DNA from: Nitzschia sp. DOCU1
Taxonomy: Eukaryota > Bacillariophyta > Bacillariophyceae > Bacillariales > Bacillariaceae
Length of the DNA: 64,000 bases
Direction of reading: 5' to 3'
Assembly (NCBI GenBank): GCA_951394045.1
Contig: OX596001.1
Location: 1-64,000 of the forward strand
In this document: in pieces, positions 19,708 to 28,972 of the stretch
Layout of the letters: every line of letters begins with the position of its first letter
Numbering within the stretch: the first letter of the stretch is position 1
Program-made: the position numbers and the translations under genes
The notes under the pieces: generated by a model
The model's input: the letters and a program-made list of their open reading frames with translations, nothing else
Databases searched by the model: none
What the model was told of the DNA's origin: nothing

Positions 19708-21096
19708 AGCGGATGTGTCGGCCTTAAGTCTGCGGGGGCGATAGGGATGATGGTGTTTTGTCCCGGCAGAAGAATTATCACAGCGATAAGGATAACAACG
19801 ACAGCACCTCCTAATCTGGCTAAACGTAGCGCTGAAACTTCCAAGGACTCATTGGTGACAGCTCTACTAGCGAGGGCGGAAAGTTAATACTGCTCAAGAA
19901 GGCAAGTTATGTGTGTACATGAAAGATACGAGGGAAGGTAGTTGGAGGGCCTTCAGCGCTTGATGGTATCGCGGTCCTGCTCTGATGGCAGAGGTGCCAT
20001 TGTGAACATCGATAAAAAAAGATACCTCATATGCCTCAAAGATCGCTAAAGAAGACGCGCAGGGGCTTACCAAACTACACATTTTACGATCTAATAGAGA
20101 GTATTTCCTTTTGTTTCTCTTTGAAGATTCCGTTTAGTCAATGTTAAATAAGCTGAAAATGTGAGTCGGGAACGTGAAAGGCAGGACGGACGCTACCTCT
20201 TTTGGGCGGCCGGCCGCGCGGCGAAGAAGGGCCGATGACTTTTTCTTACGACTCGAAGGACTTCTATTCGGTCCACGTTGTTGTAGTAGAGAGAGTAGAT
20301 AGCGGCATGCTATGTTTGGTTTCGCATCTGCCGACCTCCTGCAGTCGCTCCCCAAGAAATACCCGACACGGTGCTTTCTTGTACTAGCAGCAGTCTCCTG
20401 GATGGGGAAGAAAGGTTTTTATTCTTCTTCTTCCTCATCTGTTGGAGGAAGGATTTCTGCCAGCTTGCTATGGTAGGTGCCAAACTACAATGATTGAATT
20501 CCATCCCCGCCGATTCGAAATAAATTGGAGTCATATTTAGGATGCTGGACAGCGCTATGACGATGCACGATAACTTGCTTGCTATTGGCAAATTCTCGGA
20601 TGATCTGACATCATGCTGCTGGTGCCAAGGAACGTTGGAATGAACTTTTGCTAGCCTTCAACATGGTTGGATCATCATCCATGGTGGGTCTGCCAAAGAA
20701 TCGGATGAAGAACACCAACAAAGGATTCTTTTTGTCGCGGTGTCGGGCTACGTCGCCGTTTGCGACAACAGGCCAAAAAATAGCCAATCAGGAAGCTGAA
20801 AATTTCGCAAACGTCAGACTTGCGCAAACCTCCCCAACGAGGCCGTGTGTACTTCCCTTGCTTTCAAAGGAAGCGGGTGATGTGGCGGCATGACGCGGCT
20901 GGGTTATTATTGCCCCAGTCAAAGATGAACCTACGACAGTTTTTTTCGCTGACAGTCGGGGCTCTATCAATCTGCAGAGCCTTCTTCGGAAGCAGTTGAT
21001 GGCACAGTTCTCGAAGGAATGCTCTAGCTCACGTTTTTGACACAAACTCCACAAGTGTCCAAAACACGAAGGCAAACAAGGAGACGTCGTTTGACC
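19708..21096. other. Intergenic region, no supported gene
   Basis: About 1.4 kb lies between the start of the C2/DEP gene (minus) and the next gene (plus). One minus-strand frame of 93 codons (20310-20591) begins with a mildly hydrophobic stretch, but it has no domain and poor codon character, so I do not call it. A perfect GGCCGGCC palindrome lies near 20209. Nothing else is seen. Confidence 0.4.
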
Positions 21097-21996
21097 ATGA
21101 GCAGCAGATTACAGCAAATGCATGATAATACGAATGACTCTTCGTACACTGAAGAAATGAGGGAAAGCAACCGAAAGCGGCGTGTTTCGTTTGCTGCTAC
21201 GCAAACGCAATTCTTTGCGCAAAGCCCCCACGAACCCCATGGTGCAGACGATAAGAGTCTGAGATGGTACACAGCCCAAGATTTGTTAGATTGTCGAGAA
21301 GAAGCACGTCAGGCACTACATGCATTGCATCAAGCCAATGGTGATTTGCAAAGTGTGGATCATGAGCGCCACTGTATGAGGGGCATTGAGAAATTCGGGG
21401 ATGTAGTCGCTAAGATGCAGACGCAACGAATACTGAAAGAATCCATCCTGAATAAGCAGCGGCAAACCAAGCAGGAACCCTTCAACGACGGCAACGAACA
21501 GGAAACAAAAGTGGTGAGGGCATGCCCGGAACAGCTAGCTGTCTTGTCACGTTATCTGTCTCAGCCTTCAAGGGACATGGCACACCAATTTGCATTGGCC
21601 AACGCGAAAGAAGCTCTGGAAGATGCAGATGCACATTCGACTAGGCTGGGGTCGTCAGGAGGTGATGCTGAGGGTCAACCACAAACCCCGACTGATAATC
21701 GCCTCCGGAATAGTGGCGTTACCATGCCCGAGTGCGCAAAGGACGCTGGGGTGCCGGTATGGATCTCGCCAAAACCTGTGGTGTCGCTCTTTTCGTTGTC
21801 GGCTGTGCCTTCTACGCCTCCCCTAATAACTGCAGAAGCAACCAACGGTGGCAGAGTTCGACACCATACCGTGTTTGCCGGTGACGACGACGATGAAGGC
21901 TCGCAAGAGGATAACAATACCCCTCCAGGCAACAAAAAGCCGCGGTTGTATGGTCCGCCGCAGGGGTCGACTGTTCTTCGGCAGGTTTCAGAATAG
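21097..21996 (+). CDS. RVSF/WYT-motif protein of a diatom-expanded family
   Basis: This single exon gives 299 residues from ATG 21097; no ATG precedes it in the frame. A basic patch (RESNRKRR) leads into RVSF, a match to the RVxF docking motif for protein phosphatase 1. LRWYTAQDLLDCREEARQAL follows, then C-x-RGIEKF and a helical stretch (CPEQLAVLSRYLSQPSRDMA ... ALANAKEAL). This order (VSF, WYT, RGIE, helix with Q..Q, Y...S..A...A...G/A) is a pattern I associate with a large diatom-specific family of unknown function. The C-terminus is disordered and acidic-then-basic. A nuclear or PP1-related role is inference only. Confidence 0.7.
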   Translation: MSSRLQQMHDNTNDSSYTEEMRESNRKRRVSFAATQTQFFAQSPHEPHGADDKSLRWYTAQDLLDCREEARQALHALHQANGDLQSVDHERHCMRGIEKFGDVVAKMQTQRILKESILNKQRQTKQEPFNDGNEQETKVVRACPEQLAVLSRYLSQPSRDMAHQFALANAKEALEDADAHSTRLGSSGGDAEGQPQTPTDNRLRNSGVTMPECAKDAGVPVWISPKPVVSLFSLSAVPSTPPLITAEATNGGRVRHHTVFAGDDDDEGSQEDNNTPPGNKKPRLYGPPQGSTVLRQVSE

Positions 21997-22482
21997 CATA
22001 GTACTACAAGCGTAGTCCAGCAAAAGTAGACGACGTCAAAGGTTGTATTTATCTAGCTATTCTGTTAATGAATCGATTGGTCGCACCCCGCTCGTAGGAC
22101 CCAGTAGAAACTATCGGCTTTATGCTAGCTGTAGATGGCTGGGGAGTCGGCACATAGATAGGAATGGGTTCTGCGTCGTATGCTAGCGGGAGTACTTCTC
22201 TGCTACCATCCGATGCTTTAACTGCCGGTAGCAGAGGCAGTATCTTTTTGGTCGAAGGGGTCGAATTAATGATTTTGGTCGCTCCGGATTCCGTTGTCAG
22301 CCCGAGTACTTCGACCAAACCTTTCATCGCAAATGGCGAAGCCCAACAAATTACATGCCGACACGAAGCCAAAACGAATCTTTCAACGGTAGTCCTTCTG
22401 CCCAAACCCCCGACGATCTTTTCATTTAGTCATTCGGTGCCCCCCGTAGCATCATAATCACAATCCATTGCACCTAGTCACC
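21997..22482. other. Intergenic region, nothing firm seen
   Basis: A 486-bp spacer between two plus-strand genes, expected to contain the promoter and leader of the downstream gene. A Kozak-like CACCATGG marks that start. No gene, RNA or repeat is recognised. Confidence 0.4.
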
Positions 22483-24081
22483 ATGGCTTTCTGTTTGTTA
22501 GCTGGCGCTGGCTATGCCTTGTATCAACAGTCGGAAGCTCGATTTCGCTTGGACGAAGGAGTCGATTTGGAAGATCCTTCCGTCGTTTCCGTGGAACTCA
22601 TGGCGACCGAAGTAAGCAATCAAATGTTGCAAACATCCATGTCAACCATTACGTTCTTTGAAGGATCTGCTGCAAGTAACGTCCAAGATGTGCTGGCGCG
22701 ACGTGTCGAAGCCATACGACGAGCCAATCCTTGGCTGGGCGGAATAATGGCACAGAAGAGAACCGATGCACACCCAAGGCTCTTTTATGGCCCCAACATC
22801 AAAACGCCGGATTCGTTTCATGCGTTGGAAGCAGGTGGCGAAGTACCATTGACCTTCTCGTCTACGACACCTTATCATGAATATGAAGAGTCCCTTGCCG
22901 GTTTTGACTGGAAGGTATTGACCTTACCCGAGTTGATTGGTTCTGTCAAGCAACCGCTATGGAAAGTCACCCTGATTCCGGATGCTGCCGAGCCCGACTC
23001 GAAATTTGCGCTCATTGTCAGCATGGCTCGTGTACTGGGCGATGCCCACACGTTTTATCAACTGTATCAAATGCTCTTGAATGACGAGGACGAGGTGGAA
23101 TCGTTGAATGCCATTCGAGTTCCAGAATACGAAGCCGAGCTTGAGCAGCGACTAGGAGCCAATGAAGCTAGTTACGTAAATACGTCCAACGCGGCTCTAT
23201 GGGAACGCCCGATCGGCACCAGCACTACTGGTCCTAAAAAAATTGAACATCACGAACTGTTGCTATTTACTATTTCAGACGAATGGTTGACCCAACAACG
23301 TCAGGCGGCCATCGAGTCAGCAGTTGGACCACTTGAGCAAGAGACGGCTGCCAGTCTATCGACTGAATCTATCGTACTCTCTTGGTTCTTTCGGGATATT
23401 AGTGAGCCAACGATTGGGCTAGTGACGAAAGGAAACTTGCGCAACTTTTGCGCGTGTTTGGGGGACATGGATGCTGGTAATTATCAAACACCTATTCCTC
23501 TTGTGGGTCCACTGGACTATGCGACACCTCAAGTTGTTCAAGAAGCCCTAGCAACAGGAAAACGCAGTGGAACAATACCGGGTATAGTGGCTTCGGCCGT
23601 TGTCGAAACTACTACGGGTGAAGTGACACCTCTTCCTGCGCCTGCCACCACCACTACCACTACTCCCGTTGAATCCACTCCCGATCCATCCCAGCTAGTT
23701 CCACCTCGCATTGTACCCAAGCCAGAACAAACGTCTAGCATTACAGACGACTATTCTGCGACTCGTTCCGACCTCCCTCATCGAATCTTGACTGCCGGAC
23801 CAAATTGCACCTTTGGAATGGGTGTTGATTGGACAAGGTTTTTGCCCAGTACTGGCTCGTTGCAAGGGCTGAACGGCGATATCCATCAAACTCGGCATTT
23901 GCCTTTGTACCTTTCGACAGATTTGGCGTTGATACCACCCCGCCTTTCGGCGCTAGTTGTGTTTCGCGCACGGCCTGAGGCACTTGGGGCACTCTGCTGG
24001 GTTTCTACAGTACAGGACAAGCTAGCGAGCAAGCGTATTATTTCCAGTGGAATCATTCAAGAGACTCTAGCTGTAGCATAA
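22483..24081 (+). CDS. Condensation/BAHD-type acyltransferase-like protein
   Basis: The frame encodes 532 residues from ATG 22483, which sits in a strong CACCATGG context. The N-terminus is a short hydrophobic helix. The fold markers are those of the CoA-dependent acyltransferase superfamily: VQDVLARRVEAIRRANPWLGG near residue 65, then PLWKVTLI and a stretch reading ALIVSMARVLGDAHTFYQLYQML. This last corresponds to the HHxxxDG active-site helix, but the catalytic His is replaced (SMARVLGDA), so catalysis by the usual mechanism is doubtful. A Pro/Thr-rich insertion lies at about residues 385-420. Diatoms have several such degenerate relatives. Substrate unknown. Confidence 0.5.
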   Translation: MAFCLLAGAGYALYQQSEARFRLDEGVDLEDPSVVSVELMATEVSNQMLQTSMSTITFFEGSAASNVQDVLARRVEAIRRANPWLGGIMAQKRTDAHPRLFYGPNIKTPDSFHALEAGGEVPLTFSSTTPYHEYEESLAGFDWKVLTLPELIGSVKQPLWKVTLIPDAAEPDSKFALIVSMARVLGDAHTFYQLYQMLLNDEDEVESLNAIRVPEYEAELEQRLGANEASYVNTSNAALWERPIGTSTTGPKKIEHHELLLFTISDEWLTQQRQAAIESAVGPLEQETAASLSTESIVLSWFFRDISEPTIGLVTKGNLRNFCACLGDMDAGNYQTPIPLVGPLDYATPQVVQEALATGKRSGTIPGIVASAVVETTTGEVTPLPAPATTTTTTPVESTPDPSQLVPPRIVPKPEQTSSITDDYSATRSDLPHRILTAGPNCTFGMGVDWTRFLPSTGSLQGLNGDIHQTRHLPLYLSTDLALIPPRLSALVVFRARPEALGALCWVSTVQDKLASKRIISSGIIQETLAVA

Positions 24082-24476
24082 TCTTTGAGGTGACGATACA
24101 TCCATCTAGCTAGACCAATTATTGTAGTCGGCGCGACTTGCTACTCTACACAGCAGAGGTGGGAATCACTGATCGGGGTACCTACCTTTAGCTGTCATTC
24201 AAAGGATACAGGTTTGCTGGAGCTCGAGCTTTCAAACTCCGCTCACATGTTATCCTTTTAGGAACGAATCATGCCAGGGACTCACGATGTAGCATGACGT
24301 TGGCAACGAAGTTACCTATATCTCGAGTAGAGAAGTTGATTTAGTCGACACCCCGACCGACTATTAGACTGCGAGCGGTGTCAATGACCGGGCTACCTAG
24401 CCATCGATCAAGGACTACGGGCTTGTTGGAGCACACATTCGCAACATCTGTACACATGCGATTCCTTTACAACGCA
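24082..24476. other. Convergent intergenic region, nothing seen
   Basis: The spacer separates the 3' ends of the acyltransferase-like gene and the phosphoglycerate-mutase-like gene. No coding frame, RNA gene or repeat is seen. Confidence 0.45.
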
Positions 24477-25503
24477 CTATTCTTTTAAATCATAGGGTAT
24501 TTGATCCAAGGCGTCGCCTCGAAAGAAGACTGGCTTTTCACTCGAAACATCCCCCTTGAGGTTCAACGCATCCTTGGCGGCTTCATCCAATCGAAAAAAG
24601 GGTTTGCTCTTGACCATTGTCAATTGTTGATCTTCACCATGTACTTCCACTTTAGGTTCAATCCGATCCATGACTACCAATTTGGCATTTTGTGGATTGT
24701 AGGAATGTTCAAATTCATCCACTGACAGTTGAAAATATCTCATCAAAAGCAATCGCAAGGTCAATCCATGTGTTACAATGACTATATTCAAATTGGTCAT
24801 GTCAGCTCCGGAATCTTGAAATTGCAACAAATCTCGTGACAAGGTGGCCAGAAAACTGGATACACGATTGTACACATCTAGTCCAGCTTCGCCATTGGGA
24901 AATCGAAAAAAGAAACGACCAAAGGTACGTCGTTCGGCTTTGGCAGTCCGTACTTTGCGTGGGTCTGTTGAAAAAGAAATAGAACAAATGAGATTCTACT
25001 AGTCGAGTCAGTTGAACCTCACCAGCTCTCCCTGACTTACTCTGAAAGTTTCCAAATTGTTGTTCGGCAATCCGAGGTTCTTCTCGAGTTCCAATCAAAT
25101 CCACATCTCCCTGTGCTTGTAAATGTGCCTGAATGATCCCCCAGGTTTCCTTGGTGCGCATGTATGGACTACAATAACAAAATATCGACTCGCCCTTTGT
25201 CAAAGCATGTAAATCTTCAGCCGCCTTTTGACATTGTCGTTCGCCTCGTCGGGTCAAGGGAATTTTCCAATCAGGAATTTCCGCATACAACGTTTCATCG
25301 ACATTCCCCAAGGACTCTCCGTGTCTTACAAGGATGATGCGTTTGGGGTATCGAGGGTGGGGAGGCCATGCCTGATAAGTGTGGGGCGGTTCCAAGACGC
25401 GATTGGAAGTGGCCGGATTGATCCCGACGGCGGCAGCGGCGGAGGGAGGAATCGTGTGTGTCGTTTGGCTCAAACATCGGACTAATGTCAATCGGAAAGC
25501 CAT
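24477..25503 (-). CDS. Histidine phosphatase (phosphoglycerate-mutase-like)
   Basis: Two exons, 25041-25503 and 24477-24964, join in frame (A|GTAAGT...CAACAG|AC) to give 316 residues. The catalytic RHG motif is in IILVRHGESLGN (about residue 60). Further family marks are LTRRGERQC, YCSPYMRTKET, EEPRIAEQQFGNFQ, FGRFFFRFPNGEAGLDVYNR and the second catalytic His in IVTHGLTLRLLLMRY. This combination is the fungal/algal branch of the histidine phosphatase superfamily, not classic glycolytic PGAM. The N-terminus (MAFRLTLVRCLSQTTHT) is basic and hydroxylated and may be a mitochondrial presequence. The substrate is unknown; a phosphoester is hydrolysed in most relatives. Confidence 0.88.
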
Positions 25504-26217
25504 GGTGAAGATGTTACTAGAGTCTATCGATGAAGCGATAGAAGGGCGGCCATTGTCAATGGAAAGTAAGTGATGTGATGAACGATGCGAAGCGGAAGAT
25601 CTTGCGTGTGGTGTGACGCGAAGCCAAATTGCGAGGCGAAGCCGCTTTTATGACTCCATGGACTGCATGTGTCGATTGGAAGCAGAGCCGCCGCCCGCCG
25701 GCCAGGCGGCAATCCAACCTTCTAGCTTTGCATGGTCAATGGGAGGTAAAGCGTAGCCAAATTCATTGTTTTGATTGTTGCCAGGGCTACTAGACTCGCC
25801 TGCCAAACCAACGATGCATCTTAACTTGATTCGTTACCAAAGTCGACACCTTGTTGGCGTCGAATCGACTTGTTCAACCGTTTTGGGTGGAGCCCATCTT
25901 ATCGCACCTACGATTCCACAATCATGAATCAATCCTAGTAGTAATATACTGCTATGCTACCACTGGTATTGAATGTTTCTTGCCTTATTGCTGTTATCCC
26001 TATTTCATTAGTTGTTATTTTAGGTGTATCCTGAAAAAATGTGTCCTTGGCGGTGTACTAGTTGATGAATCATGATCTACTACTATACTCGTATGTTTGT
26101 TTTCGCTGATTCCCTGATTGTTGTTTGGTATTGCCGGCCGGCCGAATAGTGTCAGTTGTGCCCTGCAGTGAAGTCGTTGTTTCTACAATTTGTAGCCACG
26201 GGGAGTTGCATTGCCTC
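25504..26217. other. Intergenic region, nothing seen
   Basis: This 714-bp stretch lies upstream of the phosphatase gene and downstream of the cold-shock gene (both minus strand). It presumably includes the phosphatase promoter. No gene, RNA or repeat is recognised. Confidence 0.45.
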
Positions 26218-26886
26218 TTATTCTTGTTGTTGCTGTTCCCTGGCTTGTTTTCGATCGAGTCCTTGTTGTTGTCGGACAATGGCTTGTACGGGTTGACCGG
26301 CCGGTCCCGTGACATGAATAGCCTTTTCACGACCTTGATCATCCGTTTGCAAACCAAATTCGACTTCCTCAGTGGGCACGAGCTTTTTAAAAAATTTGGT
26401 GTCGTCCCCTTGAATGGCGGAATGATGCACAAAAATGGGCTCACTTCGACCCTCAACGTCAATAAAGCCATAGCCCTTTTTGGGACTAAACCATTTGACC
26501 GTGCCGTGCATCTTATTAGTAGCGGAAGTAGGAGCTGCTTCCTCTTTACTAGTAGTAGTAGCAGCACTAGAAGCAGCTGGAGTCTCTGGGATTGCTATTT
26601 CTTCTGCTTCCAAGGCTTCGACAATGGCTGCTTCGACCTTTTCGGCCTTGGCCTCTTTCTCATGATGCGGGGGCGCCACAGACTCGAAGAATCCCGTCAA
26701 AAAGTCTGTAGGTTGTTTGGATACAGAGTCCTTCTTTTTGCTGCTGGGATTCATCCAATCAAACATGAAGCGACGCGTGCTGCTAGTACGGCCATTCAGA
26801 GGTGTCAACGTGACCCATGCCTCGCAGGACGACAGCAAAAGTAGCGGAACGCAAGCGAGTGCGACTAGAAGCAAACGAGCAAACAT
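26218..26886 (-). CDS. Plastid-directed cold-shock-domain protein
   Basis: A single exon of 222 codons. The first 25 residues are a signal peptide (LLLVALACVPLLLLSSCEAW). W follows the predicted cleavage, allowed at +1 in diatom plastid leaders, and then a Thr/Ser/Arg-rich transit-like stretch runs to about residue 45. After an Ala/Glu-rich linker, residues about 125-195 form a cold-shock domain with RNP1-like KGYGFID and RNP2-like IFVHHSAI, opening with GTVKWFSPKKGYGF. The C-terminus is Gln-rich. Cold-shock domains bind single-stranded nucleic acid and act as RNA chaperones. Action in plastid gene expression is inferred from the leader. Confidence 0.88.
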   Translation of the reverse strand: MFARLLLVALACVPLLLLSSCEAWVTLTPLNGRTSSTRRFMFDWMNPSSKKKDSVSKQPTDFLTGFFESVAPPHHEKEAKAEKVEAAIVEALEAEEIAIPETPAASSAATTTSKEEAAPTSATNKMHGTVKWFSPKKGYGFIDVEGRSEPIFVHHSAIQGDDTKFFKKLVPTEEVEFGLQTDDQGREKAIHVTGPAGQPVQAIVRQQQGLDRKQAREQQQQE

Positions 26887-27553
26887 TGTGAACTGTAGAA
26901 ATGGGAGTTGAGTGAACGACGGGACGAGTGCAAATGCGATGTGTGTGATGTGAAGTGTTAATCATTGCTGTTGATGTTCTGAGAGATCTTCGCTTTTTTC
27001 GTTGGTGATGGGCAAGAGATCTTTAGCAGACGCCGATGCAGATGGATGATGACATCACGGTGATGGGGTTCTCAACTTTTCATGCACGCACAACGACAAA
27101 ACGGGCAAAAGGGCGAAGTCGTTCCGGACAAAGTTACATATTGAAAATGCCGAATGGCGAATCGCAAGCGCACAACACCCCAATGACCTTCCAACATCAG
27201 ACAGTCGAATTATTCGAACCATTTAAACGAACGCTACTACCGTACTTTTTGTGTTGATCGATCCCCCCTGGTCCCATACCCCCCTCTCCTAAGTAAGCAT
27301 TCGACTATGAGAAATTATGTATTTTCATATTCTAAGTAACTCACTTTATCTGAGAAATGTACGTAAGAATACAAAAATTTTCCGTTCTCCAATTACAGGT
27401 TTGGCGGGTATTTCACCCCAAAAATTACGGTAGTAGTTACATAGCGCTGACAATGGCGGAAAGCACACATCTTTTGCGAGCGGACATCCATCATGATATG
27501 TCATTCTATCTCACAAAGTTCAACTTGCTTTGGCTCTAATCCAATCTAAAAGT
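26887..27553. other. Divergent intergenic region, nothing firm seen
   Basis: The region lies between the starts of the cold-shock gene (minus) and the glycosyltransferase gene (plus) and should contain both promoters. No gene is supported. A short run of C at 27266-27290 and A+T-rich DNA follow. Confidence 0.4.
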
Positions 27554-28708
27554 ATGGAAATTCGACGGCTGATACGACCCAGTCCGACATCGGGCAAAGA
27601 TGACGACGATAAATGGATTCATAAAGACGACTACCACCGAAAACAGGGTTCCCTGAAATGCCGTCATTGCTGGCGATGGCGTCGGCTGTTACGAGCCTCA
27701 CCCATCACGCAATGCATCTTGGGCTTACTGACACTAGGGGCACTCGTAGCGTATGTGGTTTTCACGGCTCGAGCCTTGTTGTATTCACGACCGCCGTGGA
27801 TTTATGGTCGCCCCACCAGCCACAACGACGTCCAAAAGTGTCTGCTACAATCGACATCCACGCAAGAACTAATATACAGCAACAATGCACGTCTAGCGTA
27901 CTGGGAACATTACAACTTTTCCTCTACTTCCACTACACCGTCCAAGGCTCAACGTCGGTTATTGATTGCCCAATATTCCGGCTACGGGGCCTACGCCGCC
28001 ATGTTGGATTTAGTGGCACCCGTCAATGCTCAATATGCACAATTCTGGGGGCACGATTTTGTAGTCTTGCAAGGTACTGCCATGGAGTTTGTGGGTATTT
28101 CACCCTCTTGTGACAATGATGCGAGAGCGACGTTTAACAAGATTCCTCTCTTGGAATATGCTCTACAGCAGAAGCATCGCTACGATCAACTCTTGATTTT
28201 AGATACCGATGCCATGATTGTCAATTTTCAGGTCGACCTAACTACACTTTTGGACTCGACAAACTTTTTGGCAGCCCATCGTGTCACGGCCTGGGATTGG
28301 ACAGCCAACACGTGGGATGTCAATGCAGGAATTACTCTCTGGAACTTGCAACATCCACAAATGCCGGGCGTCGTTCAAGAATGGAAGCGTTTGGTGCTTG
28401 ATAATCCCGAGCTAGTGGTGGAACGCAATGACGATCAATATTTTTTACAAAGTTGCCTGTTGAACATGGGTTATTGGCAACGTGCTGTGCAAAGTTTGAC
28501 GAGAGAATTCAACTATTATCAGGCCACGCATATCAAACACTTCAAGCGCGACAAACGAAGTTGGTCCACGACATCGCTAGAACAACGCCTCTTGAGAATT
28601 CAAGAAAGCATTGCCCAGCTAGACTGTGGAGAAAGGGAAACGCTAACGTTCAAATGTCAATATCCATTGAAAACAAGGTTTGCACAACGAACCAGGCCGG
28701 AATCATGA
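27554..28708 (+). CDS. Type II membrane glycosyltransferase
   Basis: A single exon encodes 384 residues from ATG 27554. A basic cytosolic tail (about 55 residues) precedes one membrane anchor (ITQCILGLLTLGALVAYVVF), as in Golgi enzymes. The lumenal domain has LLIAQYSGYGAYAAML, a KIPLLEYAL helix, and LILDTDAMIVNF, whose DTD is the metal-binding DxD motif. Then come TAWDWTANTWDVNAG, ERNDDQYFLQSCLL and a conserved-looking H-I-K-H-F near the end. This is the pattern of the galactosyl/mannosyl transferase group with GT34-like features. Donor and acceptor are unknown; protein or polysaccharide glycosylation in the Golgi is the likely role. Confidence 0.8.
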   Translation: MEIRRLIRPSPTSGKDDDDKWIHKDDYHRKQGSLKCRHCWRWRRLLRASPITQCILGLLTLGALVAYVVFTARALLYSRPPWIYGRPTSHNDVQKCLLQSTSTQELIYSNNARLAYWEHYNFSSTSTTPSKAQRRLLIAQYSGYGAYAAMLDLVAPVNAQYAQFWGHDFVVLQGTAMEFVGISPSCDNDARATFNKIPLLEYALQQKHRYDQLLILDTDAMIVNFQVDLTTLLDSTNFLAAHRVTAWDWTANTWDVNAGITLWNLQHPQMPGVVQEWKRLVLDNPELVVERNDDQYFLQSCLLNMGYWQRAVQSLTREFNYYQATHIKHFKRDKRSWSTTSLEQRLLRIQESIAQLDCGERETLTFKCQYPLKTRFAQRTRPES

Positions 28709-28972
28709 TTGGACGCTGCACCAGTTTTGCTCCTTTTACTCCCAGCTAGGTTTAGGAAGTAGAAAAAAGCTACAATCGCAAGCCGGAATAAAATGATTCA
28801 AAGAGTCTTTTCTACTATTACTCCCGGCAAAGTATCGGAAACTAGGGAGCTACAGACGTCTAGCTGGCTACATTGTCGAAAGGGCAAAATACCATGCATG
28901 AACTACAAAAACTATTACTTTCATTTGCTACTCTTCGCGGAAACCCCGGTTTATTCTCCTTCTCATGTTTTA

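Noticed and set aside
20310..20591. Minus-strand 93-codon frame with a hydrophobic start
   Set aside because: No domain, no splice partners and poor coding character; left as a note in the intergenic entry.
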